Below are positions 47,759 through 58,990 of a DNA stretch of 64,000 nt, in pieces. Each line of letters starts with the position of its first letter. The stretch's first letter is position 1. The stretch comes from Welwitschia mirabilis (lineage: Eukaryota > Gnetophyta > Gnetopsida > Welwitschiales), in assembly GCA_051453625.1 (NCBI GenBank), contig JBOZIK010000001.1:149342738-149406737 (forward strand). Reading direction: 5' to 3'. The position numbers and the translations under genes were made by a program. The notes under the pieces were generated by a model. The model did not search any database, was not told the DNA's origin, and worked only from the letters and a program-made list of their open reading frames with translations.

Positions 47759-48788
47759 GAGATGGAGGGAAAAAGCTCCAAAAAGGTATTCAGTTGATAC
47801 AAACTTGTTTAATATTTAATTAGAAACAAATAGATTCAACAGGGTCCGAGACTTCTATTTCCATTACTTCCATATGAATAAAGAACATTGTTATCATTCT
47901 GATTTTACATGAAAGAGTAAGGATTGCAGTTCATGTAAAATCTATCAATCCACATGGTATGTAAAAGGTATGAAGATGATACAGAAATTTAATTTACCAT
48001 AGATGGAAAGGCTCTTATGTAGGAAGCCAATAGTGCCAATAAGGGAAGATGGTGGCATTGGTAAGATGGCATAAAGATATTTTAGAAAAAATGAGAGTGG
48101 GGCTCTCAAGATGATTAATAGTTTGAGATAATTGGTTAGTAAAGTTAACTAACAAGAAAATACTAAATGCAAATTCCATAAAGGCCTAATGAAAAATGAA
48201 AATCACAATCTAATGTAATTCAAGAAATACAAATTTAAAAAGTAAATAATGTAATTCATAAAGCACTTTCTTAAGACTTTTACTAATGAAGTTCTTCATT
48301 AGAAATTATCTTTACATAGCCACTGAGAAAGTTACCTGACATAGAGAAGGGAAGAGTATGAGAAGAAATGATAGATAGAGAAGATGAACAGAAGGAAAAA
48401 AAATTTTGAATTATTTTTTTCTTGATTACATTTCTTTATACTTGCAAAGATCATTCCCTATAATAAAATTTTGATACACTATTTCAAATAATGTTTGCAA
48501 GGGAAAAAAGGCAAAAAATATAAGAAATAAAAATTAAAAAAATAAATAAAAGAATAAATCAAGTTAGAAAAGAAAAAAGAAAAGAAGAGGAAAAATTAAG
48601 AGGGGAAACCCCGAAGAAGAAAAAAACACAAGAATAAAATAAAATAAAGGGGAAATGGAATGAGAACAAAACAAAATAAAATAAAAAATTAAAAAAAACT
48701 AAGGAAAGAAGGAAAAACAAATTAAATGTAAAAATAATAAAAACTAAAATGAAATATGTGAATCCCACTATACCTATCATGCCATCTA
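47759..48788 (-). mobile_element. 5' leader region of element G, with A-rich tract
   Basis: No gene. 47759-47990 is less AT-rich than its surroundings and of unknown origin. 48480-48760 is strongly purine-rich on the plus strand (AAGAAAAAAGAAAAGAAGAGG and similar). The same kind of tract occurs beside the LTR at 54480-54640, and both end in 'CCCACTATA.CTA' just before the primer site, so it is a conserved leader feature. The 82-codon minus-strand open frame at 48559-48807 is only the T-rich complement of this tract. Confidence 0.6.
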
Positions 48789-48806
48789 TATCCAATAATA
48801 ATGCCA
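48789..48806 (-). promoter_or_regulatory. Primer-binding site of element G (tRNA-Asp type), decayed
   Basis: The plus strand reads TATCCAATAATAATGCCA against TCCCCGGCAACGGCGCCA (reverse complement of the Athila primer site): nine identities, eight transitions and one transversion. It lies 10 bp inside the LTR end, and so sets the element on the minus strand and marks the LTR above as the 5' LTR. Confidence 0.78.
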
Positions 48807-48816
48807 AAAGGAAATT

Positions 48817-50031
48817 TGTAATGAAATATATCTATTCCTATATATATTGTTAATGTATGATTAATGACAAGGTTATCCTAAGAATACAAATATTACATGG
48901 TTAAATCCAATTTTTACTAACAATACTATAACTTTTATTTGTAGTATACTTTCACTGTCATTCTTTTATAGAGATAACAAAAGCTATAAGTAAAGAAAAA
49001 TATGATAATGAATAATAGAGATAAAACTATATGAGAGATTTAGGAATGAGATATAGCATTCAAAATAACATAATAGATTTATGGAAAAACATAAGTACTA
49101 AAGTGAAATCATGTGGCTTTTACTTTTAAATTGAGTAAAATGGCATAATCTCATCCATAATAGATATGAGGGTAATATATCCAAGCCATCTACTCTTAAT
49201 AGTAAAAATAAAATAAGTATTGAAAGTAGAAATCTTCAAAGATCCATTAAATAAACACTTAGGCTATATAAGTTAGAAGAAAAAGGAGGATCACTGAAAA
49301 ACAATCCTAAAGTAAACTCATGCCTTGCCATTCTTAAGCATAACAAGTATGAAAAAATCATAATTTAATATCAAAGTAATGAATCAATAATATTTAATAA
49401 TTTATTACCTAAAAAGAAAAGAATATAGTCTAAAAATTCATGCTAAAACAAAAAGCATCATGACAGCTTAATAGCTAGCCCATTCCTATGGGAGGCTTGA
49501 AAATAACTTATAACTAAAACTCTAATATCTTTAATAATGATACGATATCTTTTAACTAAAGTGAATTAAAGTTTTTATAGGCCTAAATTAGGGCTTTAAA
49601 TTAGTGTTTCTAAGGCCTAATTGGGTCACTATTTATAATGCCCAAAGTGCAGGGGATCATCCTTTAGTCATGGCGATAATTGGAGGTGTTTGTCTTTGAA
49701 AATATCTTCATTTATCTAATGAATTCAAAAATGTCCTTAATGGATTTCTTATAGTAAAAATTCTTAGGAATGTAAGTATAAATCCATTATATGCATAATT
49801 ATTGACACTACCACTCCAAAAATCAGTGTAGCTACCAAATATGCATCTACCATAATCCTATAGATGATGCTAATATTTAGCAAAATGATAGTGTTAAGAT
49901 AAATTATTAGTAAAACTAAATTTTTATAGCCTTAATAATAATAAATGAATAAGAAGATAATAATAATAAATTAAGTATGCTAATGTGGCCTATATTTCTT
50001 GATATAATGTTAATTTTTACATGTTATCATA
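48817..50031 (-). mobile_element. 5' LTR of element G
   Basis: 1215 bp; the minus strand starts TATGATAACATGTAAAAATT at 50031 and ends at 48817 (…TTACA). Partner of 34450-35675 and a more distant relative of 5429-6753 and 54690-56020. Confidence 0.8.
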
Positions 50032-50036
50032 TACAT

Positions 50037-50480
50037 TAAGATCCAAATATTTTAAGTCAAAATAAAAGCATCCTATACCTCTTTTATTTTTCTCCAATAA
50101 TTCTTGTAAAATCTATTTCCTTAATGAAGACATTTATGAATGAATAATCAAGAAATAAGTAGGATCATCATTAAAAAGATGCTTCAAATCTTTAAGAGAA
50201 GATTCCAAGTTAATAAAAAGATTATCTTAAAAATTATAATGTGATTTGAACTTAAATGAAGTAAAAGGAAGAATAGAAACATTTTTCTTATAATAAGAAA
50301 ACTCAAGATTGTCATCAAGACTTTTCACAAACTCAACTCTTTCAAGATCCTTAGGTTGTTTTATGGCTTTAAAGATCTTTAATTCATTAGATATATTATA
50401 AAAAGAAATCTTTATAATACCATTCCTACAATGGATAAAATAATTAGAAGTGGTAATAAAAGATCTACCCAAGATGATTG
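50037..50480 (-). pseudogene. Protease C-terminal extension and protease-RT linker (minus strand)
   Basis: Minus-strand frame from 50490 downward: 'IPIILGRSFITTSNYFIHCR' then 'NGIIKISFYN' (about 50395-50485) corresponds to 'IPIILGRPFLATA.A.I..RNG…L.F.' of Athila polyproteins; the frame stays open to 50227 (81 codons from ATG). From 50220 to 50037 the reading continues with stops through 'LKDLKHLF' and 'EKNKR'-like blocks, matching the linker just before reverse transcriptase. It breaks off where element G begins, which is why G appears to be inserted here. Confidence 0.78.
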
Positions 50481-50639
50481 GAATGAAATGACTTCTAACT
50501 TATTCCATCTCTAAATCTATGAAGTCTATCACAATGTAATAAATTTTAAGTTGAACAATGATATCCTCTACTACATTCAAAGATAATTTCAAAAAATTTC
50601 TATCTAATTATAGTTCAAGTTTTACACTTTTAGGATCAA

Positions 50640-50720
50640 AAACTTAAATTTATTATAAATACAATAAGGTAAAATATTCATAGTACCTCCAAGATCTAGT
50701 AAATATTAACTAGTATGCTT
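50640..50720 (-). pseudogene. Protease active-site segment (minus strand)
   Basis: The minus strand reads LLDLGGTMNILPYCIYNKFK over about 50645-50704, a clear match to the 'LLDLGASVNLLPYSVYKKLG' core; the catalytic Asp (DLG) is preserved. It belongs to the same remnant as 50037-50480. Confidence 0.82.
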
Positions 50721-51374
50721 GTGTATAATAGCAATAAATGATCTTACTATTTTGTTAAGATAAAAATATTTATTTTTTAACTATTTTTCCTTTTATAAAT
50801 GCATATATCCTTAAGGATTTTAGTATATAAAGGAGATTTTCTAATCGCTTCCACAAAGGAAATGTTAGTATTAACTTTCTTAAAGATTTTAAGAAAATTT
50901 TAATGTTTTATAATTAAGGTATTTTTTCTAAATTATTATGGAAAAGGTATATGCTCCTTATATGATTGAATTTATTCTTTAAGTTTGACTTATGCATTTA
51001 TCTCTTTATTATTATATTTGATGAGTAACTCTTCCTTATGAAACACTTATTTTTCAATCTATTGATTAAATTATCTATGACTACTAAAGTGTATGAATTT
51101 GATTTCTCTAATGTTGGGATCTTTAACTTCTTTAACTATATTGACACCATTATGATTTAAAATATGAGTAGAAGAATATCATTTTATGTTAGTTGAATTG
51201 ACTTATTGAACATTTTTTTCAAGTCCTTATAAAGTGAAAGAGCTTTATCTATTGAATTATTATTAATTATTATTAATTAAAGTCTATGTTTTTGTGAACA
51301 TTTTTAATTATTTTTTTAAATGCTTTAAATGATGTATTTTGATATGTTGAATATGAAGGAAAAGGATTATAAAG
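50721..51374 (-). mobile_element. Gag-protease linker region (minus strand), eroded
   Basis: Aligns with 51960-52670 on the same strand ('GTATATGCTCCTTATATGATTGAATTTATTCTT' against 'GTATAGGCTCCTTATCTAATGGAATCTCTTCTT', and following blocks). No domain can be named. It ends at a 100-N gap (51375-51474), after which the sequence starts again at the position equivalent to about 50265. Confidence 0.6.
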
Positions 51375-51474
51375 NNNNNNNNNNNNNNNNNNNNNNNNNN
51401 NNNNNNNNNNNNNNNNNNNNNNNNNNNNNNNNNNNNNNNNNNNNNNNNNNNNNNNNNNNNNNNNNNNNNNNNNN

Positions 51475-51960
51475 ATAAGAAATAATAGAAACATTTTACT
51501 CATAAGAATAAAACTCAAGAACATCATTAATACTCTTTAAAAACTCAACTCTTTTAAGATATTTAGATTGTTTCATGACATTAAAGATATTAAACTAAAT
51601 AATCATTTTATTAAATGGAATCTTTATAAGACCATTCTTATAATTAATGAAGAATTGAAAGTGGTACAAAAAGTTCTATCCAAGACCATTAAAATGGAAT
51701 AACTTCTAACTTGTTCCATCTCTAAAACTATGGATTTTACTAAAAATTAATAATTTTTAACTTGAATAATAACATCCTCTACTATACTCAAAGATGATTT
51801 TAAATAATCATCAACCAATTGTAGTTGGTGTTTATAAATTTAGGATCAAATACACTAAGTTCTTTATAGATACAGTAAGGTATAAGATTTATACTAGCTC
51901 TAAGATCTAGTAATTCTTAACTAATATGCTTGTCATTAATAGTGATAGAAATGGTGGAAT
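51475..51960 (-). pseudogene. Second copy of protease segment (minus strand)
   Basis: Aligned with 50265-50740: 'AAACTCAACTCTTTTAAGAT', 'AAGACCATT', 'GGATCAAATACAC' and 'CTCTAAGATCTAGTAATTCTTAACTAATATGCTTG' all have counterparts. By eye about three quarters of bases agree, so it is a paralogue, not a second haplotype. The active-site DLG is replaced by 'DLR' or similar at about 51905-51915 (AGATCTAGTAA). Nonfunctional. Confidence 0.72.
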
Positions 51961-54662
51961 TTCCTAGGTATTACACTTAGGTGAAATTTGGTTTTGGATG
52001 ATAGCAATAATTTATTGAATTAATAATGCTTTTTTTTTACATTTATTTTCATTTTAATAGGGCATAAGTCCTTAAAAGTTTATTATACAAAGTGATTTGG
52101 CTAATGTCTTATAAAAGGAGAATGTTAATCTTGATTTACTTAAATATTTCAAGGACCTCTTGGTGTTTTTTGGTTGATGTATATTTTAAAATTTATTTTT
52201 AAAAATGTATAGGCTCCTTATCTAATGGAATCTCTTCTTTAACTTTGATTTCTACTTCCTTCTCTTTACTTCTATACTTGGTGGCCACTTATTCTTATGG
52301 GACTCTTCTTTCTTATCTCTTGATTAATTTGTGTATAACGTATAAGGCATATGGATTTGGTTTATCTAATATTAGGCTCTTTTACTCCTTCAACTATACT
52401 AACACTGTTAACATTTTACTCATGAGTATAATAAAGCTTACCTTTTTCATATTGGGTAATAGATGCAAGAATATGTCTAGTAGTTTTGTTGAGTTATTAG
52501 ACATTTTACTTAAGTCTTTATAAAGTGGAAGAGGTTTTTAAATTACATTTTTATTAATGATTATAAATTCAAATATATGAACTTTTTAAGTGTATCTTTC
52601 AAGGTTTTCAGTGATGTGCTTTAATGTATGAAAGTTAAAGGAATAGTATTAAAATAATATGTATTAGGTAGTTACAAAGGACATGGGTGCTATGTTAACT
52701 TGAGGAAGCTTGGTAATTATTTTCTTTTTACAAGAAGTTGGAATGATTCATTGATCCTTGATTATAGGTGGTAAATAAAGGGTTATTTTCTCTTTAATTT
52801 GATCATTATTATCCTATAGCATTCACTTACTTCTAGAACATATCTTGTACAGAAGGGATGGAAGGGTATTAGACAGTCTTATGAAAGCCTACATAACATT
52901 TAGAATAATCATTTTTAGTGGTTGTAGACTTAAGAGTGGTACTGAGTAACTCAACCATTTTAAACAACTCTTTGAACTTTTTGTTAACTTTAAAATTTTC
53001 CTAAAATTTAAAGATACTAGTAGTTTTGACATTAGGTTGTGATCTAAAAGGATTATTAAGCTTTTTATAATTTTTAAAGCTCTTGAAAAATGACTTTAAA
53101 AACTTTTAACCTTTGTGAATGTTAATTTCTAAAAATGTATCTCTACACATCATCTCTATAAGTTATCCATGATTGAAGGATAAAGCTTCATAAAATAAGC
53201 TAATGAGTATTAAGGGAATTTGAGTAATAAGTCTTTGACATTCTCTATATTTGAGAAAAAGTTGCATGATATTTTTATTGAAAGTTTAGGATTTATCTTC
53301 TAAATGTATCGATTTTATGATTTGGAAATAATTTATTAAAAAAGAATTAGCTTAAGTCACTTTAAATTAGGATTGATAAATTCTTCAAGGTGTGCAACCA
53401 AGATTTAGCTTTTTATTTCAAGGAAAATAAAAAGAGTGTTAACCTAAAGGCACCAAATATTTAAGAATTTTATATAATAGTAGATAATACGCATTCAAAC
53501 TCTTTAGAGTATAAGAAAGAGTCCTCATATTCTAAATCATCAAAATAAATCAAATTTTGAATGCTAGCTAGTTTAAAATCCACTCTATAAGCATTGGGTA
53601 ATTAAACTATGCAAGAAGGGGTACCTAGATATTGTGATTGTAGGTAGTCTTTCTAAGTTTATCTAAGTGAATAATTATAAGAGAAATTATGGGGATCACC
53701 TAAGTCAAAGTATGAGTAAAAATGTTGATAAGAATGAAAACAGTTTTGATCTTAAGCTTATTCTTCTTAAGGTCTCTCTTATAAACTACTCTTTTAAGGC
53801 TTTCTACATTTGTTTTTGGTTTTGAAATTTATGTTTGAAATAGATAAGGACTAATGTGATCTAACGTCAGACCTATTTTACCAATTCATGTATAAATTTA
53901 AACAACTAAAGGTAGGTACAATACTTTAGTAGTTAAGAAAAGAGTAAAAATGTAATCTTCACAAAGTGTTAAAGTAGTCTACAAAAGGATGGAAATGGTA
54001 CTAGTAAAATAAGGTGATAGCACAAATAGGAAATACTTTGAAAAAAATAAAAGATAACAGTGACATAGAGCTAAGAGTTTCAAATGGATTGGTATAGTCA
54101 AAAGATGAATAAAATAGGAAAAAGTATAGGATGTAATATAAGAAATCCTAAATTATAAAAAAATAATGAAAATGCAATGCAAGGAAAAGGATAAACATGT
54201 GGCATAGAAAAAATTAAAATGAAATGCAAGAAAATAATTTGAAAAAAAAAAGAAAATTAGGCTCCTTTAAATGTCTTCATCTACTCCAATCTGTGAAAAT
54301 GAGGAAAAGAGTTTAGAGGGAATAAAATAAGAAGAAAACAAATATTCTTTTACAAATAAATTAGCGTTGCATAGAAAAATTAGAAGGATCAGTTTGGACA
54401 CCACTAAATATGATTCACTCACTAGATATATACTTAAAATGGAAATTTTCTTGAAAGTAAATTGTTAAAAAGTAAAATGCTAAATTGAAAATAAATAATT
54501 GAAAAGAAAACCTAAAAGAAAAAAGGAAATAAAATAAAAACTAAAAGAGGACTATAATTGGATTAGTATAAAATAAAATAAAAACTTAAAAAAAAAGAAA
54601 AATAAAAAAATAATAGAAATAAAAATAAAAGTGTGTGTTCCACTATAGCTACTATGTCATTA
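51961..54662 (-). pseudogene. Gag remnant and leader of element H (minus strand)
   Basis: The minus strand at about 53335-53465 reads 'IFGAFRLTLFLFSLK' then 'KAKSWLHTLKNLSI', matching the retrotransposon gag core '…AIRLRLFPFSLRDKAK.WL.SLP.GSI'. Further on (toward 52900) it continues as the 'FL.KFFP…' and 'R..I..F.Q' parts, with many stops. 51961-52900 is the linker before protease. 53700-54640 is leader, including a purine-rich tract. The plus-strand open frame at 52245-52523 is a shadow. Confidence 0.7.
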
Positions 54663-54680
54663 TCCCTTATAATGTAATGA
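54663..54680 (-). promoter_or_regulatory. Primer-binding site of element H (tRNA-Asp type), strongly decayed
   Basis: The plus strand reads TCCCTTATAATGTAATGA. Only the TCCC end and the AA core are unchanged against the tRNA-Asp site, and a few changes are transversions. The neighbouring 'CCACTATAGCTACTATGTCATTA' agrees with elements G and F, which fixes its position. Confidence 0.6.
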
Positions 54681-54689
54681 TAAAGCTAT

Positions 54690-56020
54690 TCAAGAATAAA
54701 TTTTTCTGCACTTATATCTATCATCAACATATAGTAATTTATTGGGTCAAATCTAGATTTTACTAGATAAACTAAGACTTCTATTTGTGTATAGTTCTAG
54801 TATCATTCTTTCTAAGGGAGAAATATAGTAATGTAAAATAAGAAAACCATCACAAATTACTTCTATAATTGTTACAAAATCATTTCTTAAACTAATACCA
54901 AGAGAAATATGGATTAATAATTAGTATTATGAGCTAGAAAATAAGCATAGGAAGAAGAACTAACATGAACCTCTCATGTAATAATTATAATCTTAAATAA
55001 TAATATACTTGTTGAAACCTTAATCTAAAGATGTAACCAATAAATCTCAAGCTATTGTAAAGCTAGTAGATCTATTTAGCTCTCATAGCACACTTCATAA
55101 GCATGCTAAGTAGAATTTTTGGTCCAATGAATATCAAATGACAGTAACTAAATAACCAATTTTACTATAAATCTTTACTTTAAATTGTAAATTATTAAAT
55201 AATTTCATCCTTACTTAAGCATAACAAGTATGAACAATCATAGATACTTGATATTATGAAATTAGATTAAGATCAAAAACCAATAATAGTATCTTTATTT
55301 AAAAGACCTTTAACCCTATTCAAGCATAATAAGTATGATAAACTATACATACTTGATATCAAGAAGTTAGATTAAGAATGGAAATAGATTTTTATTACAT
55401 GAAATAAGTAAATGTATGTCAAAGAAGTATTAGAATTCATTATAAGAAAATGTTATGCTTGATTCAAAGGGATAGTACATCCTTAAATGGATAGTTTAGA
55501 ATTTAGACATGATATGAGATCTCATAGTAATCTATAACAATTAGCTATGAAGTAATAATTCTTAACTCCTAGCTAATCAACTCCATCCCTTCACAACAAC
55601 CCTAAAAGTAAGCCTAAAATAATATTTTATACATTATAGCTAGGGTTAGGGCTAGTTTTCTAGAGATTAGCATAAAATTTATCCTTGTCTAATCTAGTTA
55701 CCAATAGATCTAGGTATATTAATAACTATAGATGAATCCATAATATAAGTTTGAATACATTTTATGCAAAGGAACGAATGTCATCATTAGATCTACTAGC
55801 ATCACTAGCTTCCTAAGGAGTTACACCTCTAGCTTCTACCATAGTACTCCAAATACTACTAACAACATATGAAATAATAGTGGAGAAGACAAATATTAGT
55901 AAAAATGGATTTAGATACTCTTAAGTATGATAAATGTATAAAAAGTGATAAATGTTAAATTATCATGCTAAAATGATTAGAATAACTTGATGTAAGTGTC
56001 AGTTTTCGCATGTTAACACA
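54690..56020 (-). mobile_element. 5' LTR of element H (Athila-type, minus strand)
   Basis: About 1.33 kb, starting on the minus strand TGTGTTAACATGCGAAAACTGACAC at 56020. It is the best-preserved start in the window, with the CpG still present. Homologous end to end to 5429-6753. It contains two copies of an 'AAGCATAAYAAGTATGA…TACTTGATATYA' block at about 55215-55252 and 55321-55362. Confidence 0.82.
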
Positions 56021-56284
56021 TCCTTAAAGTAGCTTATTAATAGTACCTTAAAAACATGAGTGAAAAAAGAGATATGGAAACAATATGTCTTACTTAGAGG
56101 AATTTAGAAATATGTCATGTTTATCTTGACTATGTAAAAGTATGAAAATTTAACATGTGGAGAAAGTGTAAAATGATTAAAAATTTCTTGAAATATATTG
56201 CAACTCAATCAAATATGAATTGAAATAAGTAGATAAATCATTGCAGAAAATCACATAAGGATTTGAAAAATTTTAAAATTACAT
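56021..56284. other. Short unassigned spacer between element H and the copia element
   Basis: AT-rich, no gene. It does not match the 5' part of the copia LTR at 62540-63500, so the 5' LTR of the copia element is truncated here or replaced. Confidence 0.5.
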
Positions 56285-56514
56285 TGAGAGTGAAGTAGGG
56301 GATTTCCCAAAACACTATAAATCCTACATGCATCCAAATTAATAGTTTCTATTTTATGTTTAAGATTTTGTTTTTTAATTTCTTGTATGCATGGTTTTAA
56401 TTTCATTATGTGTTTATATGCAATCTATGATTATATTTTATTTAGTTGTTTTGAGCTTAAAGTTTTTAAAAAGAACCTATTCACCTCCCCTTCCCAAGGT
56501 TCTCAATCCTATCA
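56285..56514 (+). mobile_element. 5' LTR of a Ty1/copia element (only the 3' 230 bp present)
   Basis: Matches 63635-63864 closely: 'CACTATAAATCCT', 'GCATCCAAATT.ATAGTTTCTATTTTATGTTT', 'TTGTATGCATGGT' and 'GTTGTTTTGAGCTTAAAGTTTTT', ending TTCTCAATCCTATCA. The primer site follows at once. Sequence above 56285 is unrelated to the rest of the 3' LTR, so about 1.1 kb of the LTR is missing. Confidence 0.85.
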
Positions 56515-56516
56515 TT

Positions 56517-56528
56517 TGGTATCAGAGG
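56517..56528 (+). promoter_or_regulatory. Primer-binding site of the copia element (initiator tRNA-Met)
   Basis: TGGTATCAGAGG, the usual Ty1/copia primer site TGGTATCAGAGC with one change, two bases after the LTR end. Confidence 0.93.
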
Positions 56529-56579
56529 TTAGGTTAGTCTTAAATATATTTTCATAGATCTAGACTTAAGAACCCTAAA

Positions 56580-57530
56580 AATGAGTAACCTAACTAATGG
56601 ATTTTAAACTGTCCATCCACTCATGTTTGGTGATTTAAACTATTCCTATTGAAAATCTAGGATGAGGATTTTTCTTAGATCCCTAGATGTCAATGTAGAA
56701 GAGGTCATTACAAAGGTTATACTATGTCTATGATAGCCTAGATAGATGCAAATGGAAATACTATTTTGGTTTTAAAATCCAGAGACCAATAGACTCTTGC
56801 AGATAAACAAAAGTCATAATAGATGCCCAAGCTCTTAATGCTATTTTTTGTGTAGGGTGTGCAAATGAATTTAAAAGAATTGTGAACTATAATCATGCAA
56901 AAGAAGCTTGGAATATTTTGGAATTTTTACATGAAGAAACATCTACTATTAAAATAAAAAAATTACAAATGCTTATTTTTAGATTTGAAGACATTTATAT
57001 GGATGATGAAGAAACCTTATAAGGATTTTGTGCTAGACTTACAGATATAGTAAACTCAATGGCAAGTCTCAGAGAACACATGGAAGGAAGCAAAGTGGTA
57101 AGGAAAGTGTTGAGATTCCTATCCAAAAGATTTGAACCGAAGGTAATAGCTATTGAAGAAAGAAAAAATATCAGTGCAATGGCATTGGAAGAACTTCAAG
57201 GTAACCTTCAAACCTATGAACTTAAGTTTACTAAAGATAGAAGAAAAGGTATTACTTTGAAATGTGTGCAAGAGAATTATAGATCTAATAGATCATATGA
57301 AGAACTTAACAATGATGAAGTGGCCCTTCTAGCTAGGAATTTTAAAATATTTCTTTACAGGAAAAAGGAAGGAAAATTAAGCAGGAATCTAAGGAAAATC
57401 AATTCAAAAGAAAAAAGAGAATAAGATAAGTAAAAGAAAATCCAATGTTATTCATGCAAAGAATTTGGACATATGGCCAATGAATGTTCCAACACTAGAA
57501 GAGAAAGTAGGAATCTTAAAAACACCTCTT
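56580..57530 (+). pseudogene. Copia gag, copy 1
   Basis: Capsid-type protein of a Ty1/copia element. Begins near 56580 ('MSNLTNGF' then a stop). 56620-56665 reads 'LMFGDLNYSYWKSRMRIFL', the conserved 'F.G.NY..WK.RM..FL' opening. 56860-57060 matches 'EFKRI…AKEAW..L…HEETSTIK..KLQML'. 57059-57424 is open for 121 codons and contains 'KVVRKVLRFLSKRFEPKVIA' and a Lys-rich tail with 'NDEVALLARNF'. The CCHC zinc knuckle is at 57446-57487 (C-Y-S-C-K-E-F-G-H-M-A-N-E-C), all four ligands present. Frameshifts and stops around 56700-57020 and 57421 break it. Best matched to the Sire-like/large copia gags by the 'DEVALLAR.F..FL' segment, but lineage is uncertain. Confidence 0.88.
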
Positions 57531-58080
57531 TGATGGAAACTTGGGATAATGAAAATGATGAAGATAAAGAAAACTACTTAGATCATGTATCAGATAAAGA
57601 AAGAGATTATATTTTATAGCCCTAGTATCATGTCTCAAAAATGTGCCTACTACTTCAACATTAGATGACTTAGATATGTTTGATAAAGAGGAAGATGAGT
57701 TAGAAGAAATGTGTCAAGATTTTTATGAAGAATGTGAGAAGATCACTAAAAGAATTAATGACTTAACCAAAATAGTAAAAACCATTACAAAAGAAAAGAA
57801 TAAAGTGGAATAGAAGTGCAAAGTACTCGAAGCCGATAACTCTAAGTTAACTACTCAAGTAAATTATCTTTCATTCTTTGTAAATAAGTTTTCTAGTAGT
57901 TCATATAAACTGGAACAGATGCTTGGAATATGAAAGAAAAATGTAGATAAATTAGGTATTGGTTTTGAAGCACAAATTTCTCTAAAATAGGTAAACCGAA
58001 CAAGTAAGTTTGTGTCTAATATCTTATCCAATTTTTATGATATAATTAATTAATATAAACTATTTTGAAAATTTAGATAT
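57531..58080 (+). pseudogene. Copia gag C-terminal acidic/coiled-coil region, copy 1
   Basis: Asp/Glu/Lys-rich sequence ('DDLDMFDKEEDELEE', 'ECEKITKRINDLTKIVKTIT') after the zinc knuckle, likely helical, with a few stops. The copy 2 counterpart (59885-60211) is open. No catalytic motif. Confidence 0.7.
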
Positions 58081-58503
58081 ATGATGTTTACCTCTTAACA
58101 TGTGAATGCTTTACCATTTAAATTTATCCCTAAGAAGAATATACCACCTAAATCAAATAACACTAAGTGGGTTAAAGCTAATAATCTCCGAAGCTTTGTG
58201 TCACAGAAAAATTGTAGAAAATATCATGTAAAAAGCTGGTATCTAGATAGTAGTTGTTCAATGCATATGATAGGAGATAAATCAAGTTTTCCAAGGTTAA
58301 ATAGCATAAATTGTGGAGAAGTCATTTTTAGAAACAACCAAATAACAAAAATAGAAGGTACAAGAAGCATCAAAGGAGGTATGTTATCTAATCTCTATAA
58401 TGTATTTTATGTTAATGGCTTACAACATAATTTATTAAGCATTGATAATGCTTACAATTTAGATATTGAAACTTTTGATCAATCAATACATGAAAATCAA
58501 TAA
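58081..58503 (+). pseudogene. Copia aspartic protease, copy 1 (catalytic Gly changed)
   Basis: Protease that would cut the copia polyprotein. Open from 58102 to 58503 (133 codons). 58237-58254 encodes W-Y-L-D-S-S, where copia proteases have W-Y-L-D-S-G; then 'HMIGDKSSF' and 'LYNVFYVNGLQHNLLSI' match the rest of the domain. The third triad residue has changed Gly-to-Ser (GGT to AGT). Compared with copy 2 it has an in-frame deletion of 102 bp after 'NLLSI', between short GTGTT direct repeats. It ends shortly before the place where GAG-pre-integrase should start. Confidence 0.88.
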
Positions 58504-58990
58504 TTTAGAAAATATAATAACAAAATTAAATTTTTTTTGGTCTTTTATGATGTAAAATATAGTTCTGGTAATCGTTTTATCTCCTATGAAAGTGATCTAA
58601 AGTTTGGTACACTGTTTCTTGGCTGATTGCAGGATGATCGACTGAATCTGTGATTCGGTCAACTAGATGTGGTTAGTTAACTAGCTAAAAAGCCTAGTCA
58701 CCCAAACCCCTTCTAGTATTNNNNNNNNNNNNNNNNNNNNNNNNNNNNNNNNNNNNNNNNNNTGATCGAACCTGATGAATTACAGTGTGGAAGTATAGCT
58801 GGTGGACCCGATTTCTTTATAAAATATGCCCTATTTTCCTTAATCTATAAAAGGACTAGAATCCTAACCTATTTCCATCTCAATCTAGTGCCTACAACCC
58901 TTTAGATCTAGTGAGTTTCTTCAAGTTTAAGAAAGCTTTACAGCCAGATCCACTGATTTTCTTAGTTTTTCTTCTCTTCAAGGTTTTAGA
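58504..58990 (+). promoter_or_regulatory. Promoter-like, non-coding part of the module, copy 1
   Basis: Homologous to 60961-61448. Contains CpG-bearing 'GATCGACTGAATCTGTGATTCGGTCAACTAG', a TATA-like TTTATAAAAT at about 58815-58825 and a CT-rich leader before the ATG at 58991. The 42-N run at 58721-58762 matches a 42-bp stretch of copy 2 exactly in length. Promoter activity is inferred from composition only. Confidence 0.45.

Larger units (their letters stand above)
34450..50031 (-). mobile_element. Element G: minus-strand Athila-like element carrying element F and a plastid fragment
   Basis: LTRs of the same subfamily at 34450-35675 and 48817-50031, both in minus orientation, with a primer-binding site on the inner side of the upper one (48789-48806). 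The body between them holds a 3' part (35676-38042), the inserted element F (38043-45513), a middle part (45514-46883), a 626-N gap, the psaA fragment (47510-47758) and the 5' leader (47759-48788). No gag or pol of G itself is recognisable in the known sequence. The flanks (ATAAG / TACAT) do not form a target duplication, so the pairing rests on LTR similarity and primer-site orientation. Confidence 0.65.

Noticed and set aside
47759-47990. Continuation of the plastid insert beyond psaA
   Set aside because: The base composition is slightly higher in G+C, but the sequence does not read as psaB or any plastid gene I recognise.
48559-48807. 82-codon minus-strand open frame rich in Phe and Leu
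   Set aside because: Complement of the purine-rich leader tract of element G.
34445-50036. Target-site duplication for element G
   Set aside because: ATAAG and TACAT do not match, even with transitions allowed; boundaries may be off by a few bases.
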